64,000 nt of DNA. Origin: Nocardia puris (GTDB lineage: Bacteria; Actinomycetota; Actinomycetes; Mycobacteriales; Mycobacteriaceae). Made by a program: the position numbers and the translations under genes. Location of the stretch: assembly GCF_003315035.1 (NCBI RefSeq), contig NZ_QNRE01000003.1, positions 186,001 to 250,000 on the forward strand, given 5' to 3'. Position 1 is the stretch's first letter. Each line of letters starts with the position of its first letter. Positions 26,037 through 35,505 of the stretch are shown piece by piece. The notes beneath the pieces were generated by a model, which saw only the letters and a program-made list of their open reading frames with translations, had not been told where the DNA came from and made no database searches.

Positions 26037-28462
26037 CGGCTGATCCAGGCGATGAAACGTTCGGTGTCGCCGATCAATTCGCGCACACCGCGACGGATCG
26101 GCACGTGCGCGCCCGCCGTGACGTCGCGCAGCACGCCGACCAGCCAGCCCGCCTCCCGCGAGAGATGCGCGTTGAGGTGGTCCACGTTGTAGGTCACGCC
26201 CATGACGGCCAGCGCGACCATCGCCCGGGTGGTGTGCGCGCCCTCGACGTGGCGTTCCACCTGCCGGTGGTGCATCCCGCCCGAGAGCAGCACGCGCCGC
26301 GCCTTGGCCAGCGCCGCCGCCTCGATCGCCGAGCGGCAGCAGGTGGCGACGAGTTCGTCGGCGATGGCGGGCGGCAGCTGCGGGGTGCGGGCCAGCGACC
26401 GCGCGTCGTCGAGGTAGCGGCGCACCGGGTCGCTCGCGGTGCGCACCTCCACCACCGACCGCTCGCGCCGCTGCACCTCCAGCACCCGCGCGTCGAGTTG
26501 CATGCGGCGCACCGCCTCGGCCAGCCGCTCGTCGTGGGTGAAGACGACCACCTGCCTGCTCCACGCCACGAACGCCAGCACCCGGGCCAGCCCGTCCACC
26601 TTCGCCGGATCCATCGCCTGCACCGGATCATCGATCATGACGAAGCGAAAAGGGCTGTCCTCCACCGTGGCTCGCGGCAGGAACAGCGAAAGGCCCAGTG
26701 CGTGCAGCTCACCCTGGCTCATCACGCCCAGCGCCGCGCCGTCCACCTCGTCCACGGTGACGTCGAGCAGCACCCGCCGCGCCGTTCCGGCGTTGCCCTG
26801 CAAGCGAATCGCGCCCAGCTCCACATTGCTCTGCTGGCGCAGTGTGCGCCACACCCACCGCGCCGTGGTCTCCAGCGGCGCCATCCGTTCGTCGCGCAGA
26901 CCGGCGGTGGCCGACTTCAACCACTCCTCGGCGCGCTTGAGCGTGCGCAGTTCGGCGGCGTTCACCGCCACCTCGCGCGCCCGCGCCAGCCAGCCCGCCA
27001 CGCGCGGCACCAGCGGCGCCCACACCTCGTCCAGGCGGTCCAATTCCTTGCGCGTGCCCTGCTGGAGCAGATCCAGCTCGTCCACCAACCGGGTGTGCGC
27101 GGAACGCAGCCGGCCGGGCAGCCCCGGGCTGTACTCGGCGGAGCGCAGCGCGGCCCAGGCGGCCCAGGCGCGGCGCACGGCGCCGGTGTCGACGGTGGGC
27201 GGGTTGCTGGGATCGAAATCCAGTTCGGCGGGCACGTGCTCGGGCAACGACCGCGCCGCGCGCACGGCGTTGTCGAGTTCGGCGCGCGCCGTGGTGAGCG
27301 CGTCCACCTCGGCCGAAAGGCGCGCGATGGTCGCGTCGGTCTCGCGTGCCCACTCCTCGCCGAGAGTGCCGCGCCCGCACACCGGACACGCGCATTCTCC
27401 GCTCGCCGCAACGTGTTCGCGCGCACGGCGCAGCAGGTCGAGCACCCGCAGGTCGGCTTCGGCGTCGGCGGTGGAATCGCGCGCCAGCGCGTCGGCGCAG
27501 CGTTCCAGCCGTGCCGCGACGGCGTCCACCTCCGCCTCGGTGGGCAGCGCGAGCCGCACGATGGCGCGCAGTTCGGCCGGGCCACCGGTCTCGTCGGCGC
27601 CCATCATGTCGCGGCCGACGGCGGTGAGGTCGGGTTGCGCGGGACGCAGCAGTTTCGCCATCCGCACGGCGCGGTCGTCGGCCAGGCCGTCCAGCGCGGC
27701 GAGCAGATCCAGCTTCTCCTGCCGGGAATCGCGTGCGGCGCGCTCCAATTCGAGCCTGCGCGCCCGCAGGCGGTCCTGGGCGGCGGTCAGGTCGTCGAGG
27801 CCGAGCAGCTGATGCAGCGCGTCGAACAGATCGCTCGGCTTGCCGTCGACCAGGGTGCCGAGTTCGCTGTAGGAGAGGAACGGACGGTACAGCTCGAGCG
27901 CCGAAGACCAACGCGCGGCGTCGAATTCGGACTGCGCGCCGGAGGACCGGCGCTGGGTCCAGCGCGCTTCGGTGAGATCGTCGTGCTCGGACCACTCTTT
28001 CGTGATGGTGAGGTCGGGATCGCCGCCGCCGGTGAGCAATTCGAGTTCGATGCGGGTGCCACCGCCGTCGTGCAGGTTGCGCCACCCCTCCCGCCACGCC
28101 GCCGAACGCCCCTCCCACCGGCGATTTCCGCCGGTGAACGCGAGTTCGGCGGCCTCGGCGAAACTGGATTTACCGCTGCCGTTGCGGCCCACCACCAAGG
28201 TCAGGCCGGGGCCGGGCGCCAGGTCCAGGGTGGTCTCGGCGCCGATGCCGCGGAAGCCGCGCACCCGGATCGAGCGCAGGAAGATGCCGGAGTCCTCGAA
28301 TTCGGTGGCCGGGTCGCCGGAGTGCACACCGCCCAGCGCGCCGAGCACCGCGTGCGCGACATCGGGGGTCACCGCGGGATCGTCGTGCAGTCGCCGCGCG
28401 ACCACCTCGGTCAGACTCTCGGCGACCTCGGCCGCCGTGTCGACCGCGGGCTCGGGACACAC
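26033..28462 (-). CDS. RAD50/SMC-like AAA ATPase with zinc-hook-like CxxC
   Basis: An 809-residue ABC-class (SMC/RecF-like) ATPase. Residues 63-73 (SIRVRGFRGIG) start the nucleotide domain, Walker A is GRNGSGKS (92-99), and Walker B is FVMIDDPVQAMD (about 605-616), followed by VVVFTHDE (H-loop). Between them is an Ala/Arg/Glu-rich, coiled-coil-like insert with CACPVC at 357-362, in the place of the RAD50 zinc hook. The C-terminal 130 residues past the ATPase core are helical and unassigned. The GTG at 28462 was chosen for the upstream GGAGGGG. Such proteins act in DNA repair or in anti-phage systems; the small coupled partner favours the second, as an inference. Confidence 0.82.
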   Translation of the reverse strand: MCPEPAVDTAAEVAESLTEVVARRLHDDPAVTPDVAHAVLGALGGVHSGDPATEFEDSGIFLRSIRVRGFRGIGAETTLDLAPGPGLTLVVGRNGSGKSSFAEAAELAFTGGNRRWEGRSAAWREGWRNLHDGGGTRIELELLTGGGDPDLTITKEWSEHDDLTEARWTQRRSSGAQSEFDAARWSSALELYRPFLSYSELGTLVDGKPSDLFDALHQLLGLDDLTAAQDRLRARRLELERAARDSRQEKLDLLAALDGLADDRAVRMAKLLRPAQPDLTAVGRDMMGADETGGPAELRAIVRLALPTEAEVDAVAARLERCADALARDSTADAEADLRVLDLLRRAREHVAASGECACPVCGRGTLGEEWARETDATIARLSAEVDALTTARAELDNAVRAARSLPEHVPAELDFDPSNPPTVDTGAVRRAWAAWAALRSAEYSPGLPGRLRSAHTRLVDELDLLQQGTRKELDRLDEVWAPLVPRVAGWLARAREVAVNAAELRTLKRAEEWLKSATAGLRDERMAPLETTARWVWRTLRQQSNVELGAIRLQGNAGTARRVLLDVTVDEVDGAALGVMSQGELHALGLSLFLPRATVEDSPFRFVMIDDPVQAMDPAKVDGLARVLAFVAWSRQVVVFTHDERLAEAVRRMQLDARVLEVQRRERSVVEVRTASDPVRRYLDDARSLARTPQLPPAIADELVATCCRSAIEAAALAKARRVLLSGGMHHRQVERHVEGAHTTRAMVALAVMGVTYNVDHLNAHLSREAGWLVGVLRDVTAGAHVPIRRGVRELIGDTERFIAWISR

Positions 28463-28904
28463 TGTCTGACCACCCCTCCACCACCGCACCGCCGCGCGCC
28501 CTCCCGCTCGCACGCTCGGTGTCAACCTGTCGAAAGCTGAGCGAAACGCTACCCGATCGGCACGCATTCCCGCACTCGCGAACGGGTGCGACGGTGGGAA
28601 GGCGAATCTGCCCGCGGGGATGGATATGGCCATCGACAACCACGGCGGCGTCGATGTCCACCCCTCGGCCAACCCCGGCGGGCAGCTCGATGGTGTATCA
28701 CCCGAAGGGGGGTGGCTCGGACGAAGCCGAACAAGACAGAATGCCAGACGAATTCGCGGTGCACAAGACCTGAGTGGTCGCGAATTCAACCATCGCCCAG
28801 CCGTTTCCACCGGCCCCTGGTGGGCGCGTCGACTGTCGGTGTGGTGGGGTAGAAATCGGGACGGCGGGGGTGGGGCCCTTGCCGTCGCGAAAGCAGGAGG
28901 CGAG
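28463..28904. other. 440-base divergent intergenic region
   Basis: This separates the RAD50-like operon from the SWIM/MoxR operon. I see no convincing gene. A 9-bp inverted repeat GAATTCGCG/CGCGAATTC lies at 28750-28758 and 28779-28787, about 120-150 bases before the SWIM gene start, in a position suited to an operator. Confidence 0.45.
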
Positions 28905-31859
28905 ATGACGCACGGCCCGATGAGCGCGCCGTGGCCCGCGGAACGGGTCACCGCGCTGGCGCCCGACGCGCGCTCGCTGGCCGCCGCGCGGGGCCTCGCC
29001 GATCGGTGGTCGGACACGGGATACCTCGGGGACGCACTGTGGGGGCGGTGTCGTGGCACGCAGATCTACGAGACCGTGGTCGATATGTCCGGTCCGGCGT
29101 CGCGCTGTTCGTGCCCGAGCCGGAAGTTCCCCTGCAAGCACGCACTGTCACTGTTGCTGGCGTGGTCGGCGGGCGCGGTGCCCGAGGCGCAACGGGTGGC
29201 CGATTTCGCCGAGTCGTGGCTGTCGGGGCGGGTCGCGCGCCCGGCTCCCGTCGCGCGCACCGCGAACCCGGCCACCGCCGAACAGCGCCGGGTGCGGGTG
29301 ACGGCGGGGCTCGAGGAACTCGACCTCTGGCTCGGCGACCAGATCCGCACCGGCCTGGCCCAGACCGATCGGTCCTTCCGGGCGTTCGAGGCGGTGGCGG
29401 CGCGCATGGTCGACGCGCAGGCGCCCGCCGTGGCGAGCGTGTTGCGGCGGTTGCCCGGCACGGTCGTCACGCGCGCCGACTGGCCCGCGCGGATGCTGCG
29501 CGAGTTCGCCGGCCTGCACCTGCTCGTCGCGGCGCACCGCCGCCTGGACGAGCTGCCGCCCGGCCTGCGCGCGAGCGTCCGCACCCACATCGGCTACCCG
29601 ACCCCGGCCGAGTCGGTGCGCGCCGAACCCCGCGTCCGCGACGAGTGGATGACGCTCGGCGTGCGCGTCACCGAGGACGAGCGGCTGTACACCCGCCGCA
29701 CCTGGCTCTACGGCCGTCACACGCACCGCTGGGCCGTGCTGGTGGACCATTCCTTCGGCGATCCCACCTTCGCCGCCACCGCCCCCGCGCTCGGGTTCCA
29801 GAGCGACGCCGACCTGCACTTCTATCCGGCCGCCGCGCCGCTGCGCGCGCTGTGGGGGACGCGGCACGGGGCGGATGAACCGTTCACCACGCTGCCGAAG
29901 GCGCCCGATACAGCGGAGTCCTCCTCGCCCGGCGAAACTCCGGTGCCCCAACCAGCCGTGGGTCACTCGTCGACCGCACGCCGTGGGCCTGTCGCACGGG
30001 CGCTGGAGGAGCACGCGGCGGCGCTGGGGGCGGACCCGTGGTTGCGCGGGTGGCCGGTGCTACTGCGGAATGTGGTGCCCGTGGCGGCGCAAGCGCCGGG
30101 TGCCGAGGAACCTACCGGAGAGGGCGGTCTCGGCAGGTGGCGAGTGGTGGATGCGTCCGGTGCGGCGCTGCCCCTTGTCGCCGGTGCGGAGCCGTGGATG
30201 TCGCTCGCGGTGTCAGGTGGGTATCCGGTGGCCGTGGCCGGGGAATGGACCGCCGACGGTTTGGTGCCGGTCTCGGTGTTCACGTCCGGTGAGTGCGTGG
30301 GCTTGGAAAGCGAAGGCGGGCAAGGGAAAGAGGCCGCGTCCGAGTCCCCGGACGAACTGGTCTCCGTGGCGTTGCTCGGGACCGCGCGCCGAGCGCCCGA
30401 CCCGTCGCGGCTGCCCGAACCGGTGGCCGCCGCCGCGAGCGCACTGGACACCGATCCCGCCTTCCTCCTTCTCGAATCCGCCGCTCTCCGCGACTCTTTC
30501 GCACATGGCGGGGTGCGCGCGGATACCGCCGATCCGCCATCCGCCGCCGTCGACGACGACCGCCCCGCACTCCCCCGGGCTGTCGCCGCCCGTCTGTCCG
30601 ACATGCTGCGCGACCGCTCGCCGTTCCTCCCGGAGTGGTTCGCCGCCACCGCCGCGCGCGACTTCCGCGCCCCCGACGCGCTGTGCCCGCAGGTGCTCAC
30701 CGCCGCGCTGACTACACAGGAACACCGCGAACAACTGCTCCGGCTGGCGGGCGCCCGTGGCCGGTGGCTCGCCGAGCAGCATCCCGGATGGCGGAACCTG
30801 TTGTCGCTGTGGCCTTCCGACGACGACGGCGACGATCTGTGGCGGCACGGCACCCCTGCGCAACGCCGCTCGTGGCTCGCGCGCCTGCGCCACCGTGACC
30901 CCGATGCCGCCCGCGAGATCCTCGCCGAATCGTGGGCGAGCGAACCGGGCGCGGAGAAAGCCGATCTGCTCGGCATTCTCGCCGACGGGCTCGGCACCCG
31001 CGACGAATCCCTGCTGGAGACCGCGCTCGACGACCGCAGGGCCGAGGTGCGCAGAACGGCCGCGAGCCTGCTCACGGTACTGCCGGATTCCGCATTCGCC
31101 CGGCGGATGCGGCACCGAGCGCGCGAGTGGGTTGTCCCGAACGCCGACGGCTCCCTGGCCAGGATCGCGGTCCCCGACGACCTCGACGCCGACGCCCGGT
31201 GCGACGGAATCACCGATCGCACCGTCGAATTCGCCTACCGCTGGAACGGCGCACCCGATCTCGCCGCCGGCCGCCTGCGCCAACTCGTCGCGGCCACCCC
31301 GCTGGACCACTGGGCGGCCGTCCTCGGCCCACCCGCCACGGCCCTGCGGGTCACGGTCGAGGAACGTTTCCGCCAGCCGCTGTTCGACGGCTGGGTCGAC
31401 GCGGCCCTCGCCCACGGCGATCCCGACTGGGCGGCAGCGCTTTTCGCGGGCGGCATCCCTTCCGACACCGCACTGCTGCGCCGCCGCGAACTGTTCGCCG
31501 AACTCGCCGCCGAGGACCGGGTGCGGCATCTGCTCCGCCTCGACGGCTCCTGGCTGTCCGAACTGGAAGCGCTGCTGCCCGCCGCCCCGCACCCGTGGCC
31601 GCAGGCGCTGGCCCAGCACGTGCTCCTGCTGCTGTTCGAGCGCGCCCGCGTCGCCGCGGGACGCACCGCGGGGCACGGCGTCGGCCCCGCCGCCCACCGC
31701 TCCCTGCTCGCCGCGGCCGCCGCCCACCTCCCGGTCGACGCGGCCGACGCAGCGAGCGCCCTCGCCGCCCGCTGCGAGGACCCGGCCTGGTCGCGCGCCT
31801 TCGACCGCCTCGCCACCGACCTCACCTTCCGATCCGAAATGCTGGAGGAATTGCCGTGA
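28905..31859 (+). CDS. SWIM zinc-finger / DUF5691 fusion protein
   Basis: A 984-residue protein. Residues 68-79 are a SWIM motif (CSCPSRKFPCKH: C68, C70, C77, H79), a zinc module for nucleic acid or protein binding. The middle part (about 80-470) belongs with SWIM proteins of MoxR loci. From about residue 483 (ELVSVALLGTARR) the sequence has the start and helical repeat character of DUF5691. In other actinobacteria I know these as neighbouring separate genes, so this looks like a fusion. ATG 28905 has AGGAGG upstream. The stop overlaps the MoxR start by four bases. Confidence 0.8.
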   Translation: MTHGPMSAPWPAERVTALAPDARSLAAARGLADRWSDTGYLGDALWGRCRGTQIYETVVDMSGPASRCSCPSRKFPCKHALSLLLAWSAGAVPEAQRVADFAESWLSGRVARPAPVARTANPATAEQRRVRVTAGLEELDLWLGDQIRTGLAQTDRSFRAFEAVAARMVDAQAPAVASVLRRLPGTVVTRADWPARMLREFAGLHLLVAAHRRLDELPPGLRASVRTHIGYPTPAESVRAEPRVRDEWMTLGVRVTEDERLYTRRTWLYGRHTHRWAVLVDHSFGDPTFAATAPALGFQSDADLHFYPAAAPLRALWGTRHGADEPFTTLPKAPDTAESSSPGETPVPQPAVGHSSTARRGPVARALEEHAAALGADPWLRGWPVLLRNVVPVAAQAPGAEEPTGEGGLGRWRVVDASGAALPLVAGAEPWMSLAVSGGYPVAVAGEWTADGLVPVSVFTSGECVGLESEGGQGKEAASESPDELVSVALLGTARRAPDPSRLPEPVAAAASALDTDPAFLLLESAALRDSFAHGGVRADTADPPSAAVDDDRPALPRAVAARLSDMLRDRSPFLPEWFAATAARDFRAPDALCPQVLTAALTTQEHREQLLRLAGARGRWLAEQHPGWRNLLSLWPSDDDGDDLWRHGTPAQRRSWLARLRHRDPDAAREILAESWASEPGAEKADLLGILADGLGTRDESLLETALDDRRAEVRRTAASLLTVLPDSAFARRMRHRAREWVVPNADGSLARIAVPDDLDADARCDGITDRTVEFAYRWNGAPDLAAGRLRQLVAATPLDHWAAVLGPPATALRVTVEERFRQPLFDGWVDAALAHGDPDWAAALFAGGIPSDTALLRRRELFAELAAEDRVRHLLRLDGSWLSELEALLPAAPHPWPQALAQHVLLLLFERARVAAGRTAGHGVGPAAHRSLLAAAAAHLPVDAADAASALAARCEDPAWSRAFDRLATDLTFRSEMLEELP

Positions 31860-32941
31860 TCGAAGCGCTGTTGCGTCCGCACGCCGAGCAAGCGCACGCC
31901 GAGGAGTTGCGCGCGCTGGCCGCGGCCGACGACCGGCCGCGTCCGCCCGCGTGGCGGCTCTCGCCGTGGGCGGTGGTGACGTATCTGCTGGGCGGCACGC
32001 TCGACGACGGCACCGTGATCACGCCGAAGTACGTGGGGCCGCGCCGGCTCATGGAGGTCGCCGTCGCCACGCTGGCCACCGACCGCGCGCTGCTGCTGCT
32101 CGGCGTGCCGGGAACCGCGAAAACCTGGGTCTCGGAACATCTTTCGGCCGCGATCTCCGGCGCGTCCACGCTGCTGGTGCAGGGCACGTCGGGCACCACG
32201 GAGGAGTCGATCCGCTACGGCTGGAACTACGCGCGCCTGCTCGCCGAGGGGCCGAGCGAGGCCGCGCTCGTCCCCTCGCCGGTGATGACAGCGATGCGCA
32301 CCGGCGCGCTGGCCCGGATCGAGGAGCTCACCCGCATTCCCTCCGACGTGCAGGACGCGCTGATCACCGTCCTGTCGGAGAAGACGCTGCCCGTACCCGA
32401 ACTCGGCACCGAGGTGCAGGCGGCGAAGGGCTTCAACGTGATCGCGACCGCCAACGACCGCGACCGCGGCGTGCACGAACTCTCCTCCGCGCTGCGCCGC
32501 CGCTTCAACACGGTGGTGCTGCCGCTGCCCGCCGACGAGGAGGACGAGGTCGCGATCGTCACCCGCCGCGTCGCCCAGCTCGGCGCGGCACTGGAACTGC
32601 CCGCCACCCCGTCCGCCGCCGAGGAGGTGCGCCGGGTGGTGCGGGTGTTCCGCGAATTGCGCTCGGGCGTCACGGCCGACGGGCGCACCAAGCTCAAATC
32701 CCCCTCCGGCACCCTGTCCACCGCCGAGGCGATCTCGGTGCTCACCAACGGCATCGCCCTGGCCACCCACTTCGGCGACGGCGTGCTGCGCCCCACCGAT
32801 GTGGCGGGCTCCCTGCTCGGCGCGATCGTCAAGGACCCGGTCACCGACGCCGCCATCTGGACCGAATACCTGGAAGCCGTTGTCCGCGAACGGCCCGACT
32901 GGGCCGACCTGTACCGCGCCTGCCGCGAGGTCGGCGAGTAG
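31856..32941 (+). CDS. MoxR-like AAA+ ATPase
   Basis: A 361-residue AAA+ ATPase. Walker A is GVPGTAKT (83-90); the Walker B region is ALARIEELTRIPSDVQ, with Glu-Glu where DE is usual; sensor 1 is NVIATANDRDRG; the arginine-finger region is SSALRRRFNTVVLP. MoxR ATPases act as chaperones that remodel partner complexes, usually together with a VWA protein, and one is encoded at the end of this operon. The GTG start is coupled (GTGA) to the SWIM gene. It is probably cytoplasmic and oligomeric. Confidence 0.9.
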   Translation: MIEALLRPHAEQAHAEELRALAAADDRPRPPAWRLSPWAVVTYLLGGTLDDGTVITPKYVGPRRLMEVAVATLATDRALLLLGVPGTAKTWVSEHLSAAISGASTLLVQGTSGTTEESIRYGWNYARLLAEGPSEAALVPSPVMTAMRTGALARIEELTRIPSDVQDALITVLSEKTLPVPELGTEVQAAKGFNVIATANDRDRGVHELSSALRRRFNTVVLPLPADEEDEVAIVTRRVAQLGAALELPATPSAAEEVRRVVRVFRELRSGVTADGRTKLKSPSGTLSTAEAISVLTNGIALATHFGDGVLRPTDVAGSLLGAIVKDPVTDAAIWTEYLEAVVRERPDWADLYRACREVGE

Positions 32942-32947
32942 ACGGAC

Positions 32948-35365
32948 ATGGTCGCGCCACTCGAAGGGTCCGGAGTCGACCGGCGATCCGACAGCGTGGA
33001 CGCCGGGATCCGTCGTGCACCGGAAGCCGTTCGCGCCGAGCATGATTCGGCTCGGGCGGCCAACGGAGCGGTGGTTCCGACCGCCGCGCCCGAGTCGGCG
33101 ACGCCAGCCACTACACGCCCTCCGGCTACCGCGGGTGCCGCCGAATCCGAGGTGCACGATCCGCGTGCCATCGGCGACGACGTGCTCCCCGACGCGGATC
33201 CGATCACCCGCGTGTTCGGGATCCGCCACCACGGCCCAGGTTCCGCGCGCTCACTTCGGTTGGCGCTGGAGAGTTTTCGACCGGACACGATCCTCATCGA
33301 AGGACCGGCCGACGCCGACAACCTGGTGCAGTACATAGCCGACGAGGGGATGGAACCGCCCGTCGCGCTGCTCGGATACCTACCGGATCAGCCTGCGCGC
33401 GCGGCGTTCTGGCCGTACGCCGTGTTCTCCCCCGAGTGGCAGGCGCTGCGCTACGCCGCCGAACACGAAGTGCCCGTGCGGTTCTGCGACCTCCCCGCCT
33501 CCGCCGCGCTGGCCACCGGGTCGGAGCCGGGCGATCGCGTCGACCCGCTGGCGCGGCTGGCCTACGCCGCCGGATACGACGACGCCGAACGCTGGTGGGA
33601 CGCGGTGGTCGAATCCAACACCGACACCGATATTTTCGACCCCCTCACCGAGGCGATGGCCGCCCTGCGCGAGGAGCCCGAAGCCCTCGACGACCACACC
33701 CTGCGCCGCGAGGCGTACATGCGCCAGACCATGCGCAAAGCGTTGAAGGCCGGAGCACGGCGGCTCGCGGTGGTGTGCGGGGCCTGGCACGCACCCGCGC
33801 TGGCGGGCCCGCTCGGCCCCGCCGCCCCCGACGCCCGGCTGCTCAAGGGCCTGCCGAAGGTGAAGACCGCGCTCACCTGGGTGCCGTGGACACATTCGCG
33901 TCTCGCCGCGGCCTCCGGGTACGGCGCGGGCGTGGATTCGCCGGGCTGGTACCACCACCTCTTCACCGCAGGCGAGCAACCGATCGCGCGGTGGCTGACG
34001 AAGGTGGCGGGCGTGCTGCGCGCCCACGATCTGCCCGTGTCGAGCGCGCACGTCATCGAATCCGTCCGTCTGGCCGAAACTTTGGCGACACTGCGGCAAC
34101 GTCCCCTCGCCGGGTTGTCCGAGGTGACCGAGGCGGTGCGGTCGGTGATGTGCGGCGGCGACGAGACCATGGTGCGGGTCGTCACCACCAAACTGGTGGT
34201 CGGCGAAGCGCTGGGCACCGTGCCCGAGCACGCCCCGACCGTCCCGCTGGCCGCCGATCTGCGCGCCCGCGTGCGCCGCCTGCGCATGAAGACCGAACCG
34301 ACCGCCCGCACCGTGGATCTGGACCTGCGCAAGGAGCGCGAACGGGAACGCTCGCACCTGCTGCACCGCCTGCGTCTGCTCGGAATCGACTGGGGCACAC
34401 CGACGGAGAGCGAGACCGGCAACACCGGGACCTTCCGTGAGACCTGGACCCTGCGCTGGCGCCCGGAATTCGCGGTGTCGATCATCGAGGCCTCCCGCTG
34501 GGGCACCACGCTGCGCACCGCCGCCGAGGCGAAGATCCTCGACGTCGCCGACCGCGACGACCGCACCCTCGCCGAGGTCTCGGCGGCGCTGGAACAGGCG
34601 CTGCTCGCCGATTTGGGCGATGCCACACCGGGTCTCATCGCCCGCCTGGCATCTGTGGCCGCGCTGGACCACGACATCACCCACCTGCTGGCGGCCCTAC
34701 CCGCCCTGGTGCGCACCCTGCGCTACGGCGATGTGCGAGGCACCGACACCGCCGCGCTCACGCACGTCGCCGACGGGATGCTGGTGCGCATCTGCGCCGG
34801 ACTCCCCGGCGCGGTCACGGGTTTGGACGCCGAGGCGGCCGCCCAGCTCCGCGGCCAGATCGACGCCGCGCACCTGGCCATCCACACCCTCGACGACACC
34901 CGGGCCACCGCGGCCTGGCTGGACGCGCTGCACCGCTTGGCGAACCGGCCGGATGTGCACGGCGCGCTGGTCGGGCGGGCCGTGCGATTGCTGTGCGACG
35001 CCGGGCTGATCGAGGACGCCGAATCGGCCCGCCGCCTGGCCGCCGCCCTCTCCGTCGGCGCGACCGCCGCCGCGAAGGCCGCGTGGGTGGACGGGTTCCT
35101 CGGCGGGCGCGGCCTGTTGCTCGTGCACGATCGAGACCTGTTGCGCCTCATCGACTCCTGGCTCGCCGCCCTCGACGACGACCAGTTCCTGGAAACCTTG
35201 CCCGCCCTGCGCCGCACCTTCGGGGCCTTCGAATCCGGGGAGCGCCGAGCCATCGGACGAGCGGTCCAGGACGCCGCGCCGACAGCCGAGCAGACCGCGC
35301 TCGACATCGAAAGAGGGCGCGTCGCCATGCGTACCGTCGCCGAGATCCTGGGGGTGCCGGTATGA
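32948..35365 (+). CDS. DUF5682 family protein, TraB/TIKI-like by inspection
   Basis: An 805-residue protein six bases after the MoxR gene. The first 85 residues are low-complexity, so the real start may be later (for example GTG 33152). The conserved domain opens FGIRHHGPGSARSL (H94, H95) and continues RPDTILIEGPAD (E118); further on RREAYMRQTM precedes LAVVCGAWHAPAL (H281). That spacing (GxxH, ExD-like, R/E, GxxH) resembles TraB/PrgY/TIKI and EreA-like proteins. The rest is helical. In other genomes DUF5682 occurs with SWIM, MoxR and VWA genes. A hydrolase activity is inference only. Confidence 0.8.
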   Translation: MVAPLEGSGVDRRSDSVDAGIRRAPEAVRAEHDSARAANGAVVPTAAPESATPATTRPPATAGAAESEVHDPRAIGDDVLPDADPITRVFGIRHHGPGSARSLRLALESFRPDTILIEGPADADNLVQYIADEGMEPPVALLGYLPDQPARAAFWPYAVFSPEWQALRYAAEHEVPVRFCDLPASAALATGSEPGDRVDPLARLAYAAGYDDAERWWDAVVESNTDTDIFDPLTEAMAALREEPEALDDHTLRREAYMRQTMRKALKAGARRLAVVCGAWHAPALAGPLGPAAPDARLLKGLPKVKTALTWVPWTHSRLAAASGYGAGVDSPGWYHHLFTAGEQPIARWLTKVAGVLRAHDLPVSSAHVIESVRLAETLATLRQRPLAGLSEVTEAVRSVMCGGDETMVRVVTTKLVVGEALGTVPEHAPTVPLAADLRARVRRLRMKTEPTARTVDLDLRKERERERSHLLHRLRLLGIDWGTPTESETGNTGTFRETWTLRWRPEFAVSIIEASRWGTTLRTAAEAKILDVADRDDRTLAEVSAALEQALLADLGDATPGLIARLASVAALDHDITHLLAALPALVRTLRYGDVRGTDTAALTHVADGMLVRICAGLPGAVTGLDAEAAAQLRGQIDAAHLAIHTLDDTRATAAWLDALHRLANRPDVHGALVGRAVRLLCDAGLIEDAESARRLAAALSVGATAAAKAAWVDGFLGGRGLLLVHDRDLLRLIDSWLAALDDDQFLETLPALRRTFGAFESGERRAIGRAVQDAAPTAEQTALDIERGRVAMRTVAEILGVPV

Positions 35366-35505
35366 ACTCCCCCGCACCGAAGGGTGCGTCGACCGTGCCG
35401 CATCCGCGTACTCGAACCACGAGCACGCGTAGCGGATCTGCGAACGAACCGGGCGACCCGAGCCCGGCGCCGACACATCGCCGCGCCGACCGCGGGAGGC
35501 AGTAA
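35362..35505 (+). CDS. Putative 47-residue coupled small ORF
   Basis: The ATG overlaps the DUF5682 stop (ATGA), and the TAA stop overlaps the ATG of the VWA gene by one base (TAATG). The product is basic, Ser/Thr/Pro/Arg-rich and unstructured, with no recognised domain. The double coupling suggests ribosomes pass through it, either as a small protein or simply as a bridge between genes. Confidence 0.35.
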   Translation: MNSPAPKGASTVPHPRTRTTSTRSGSANEPGDPSPAPTHRRADRGRQ

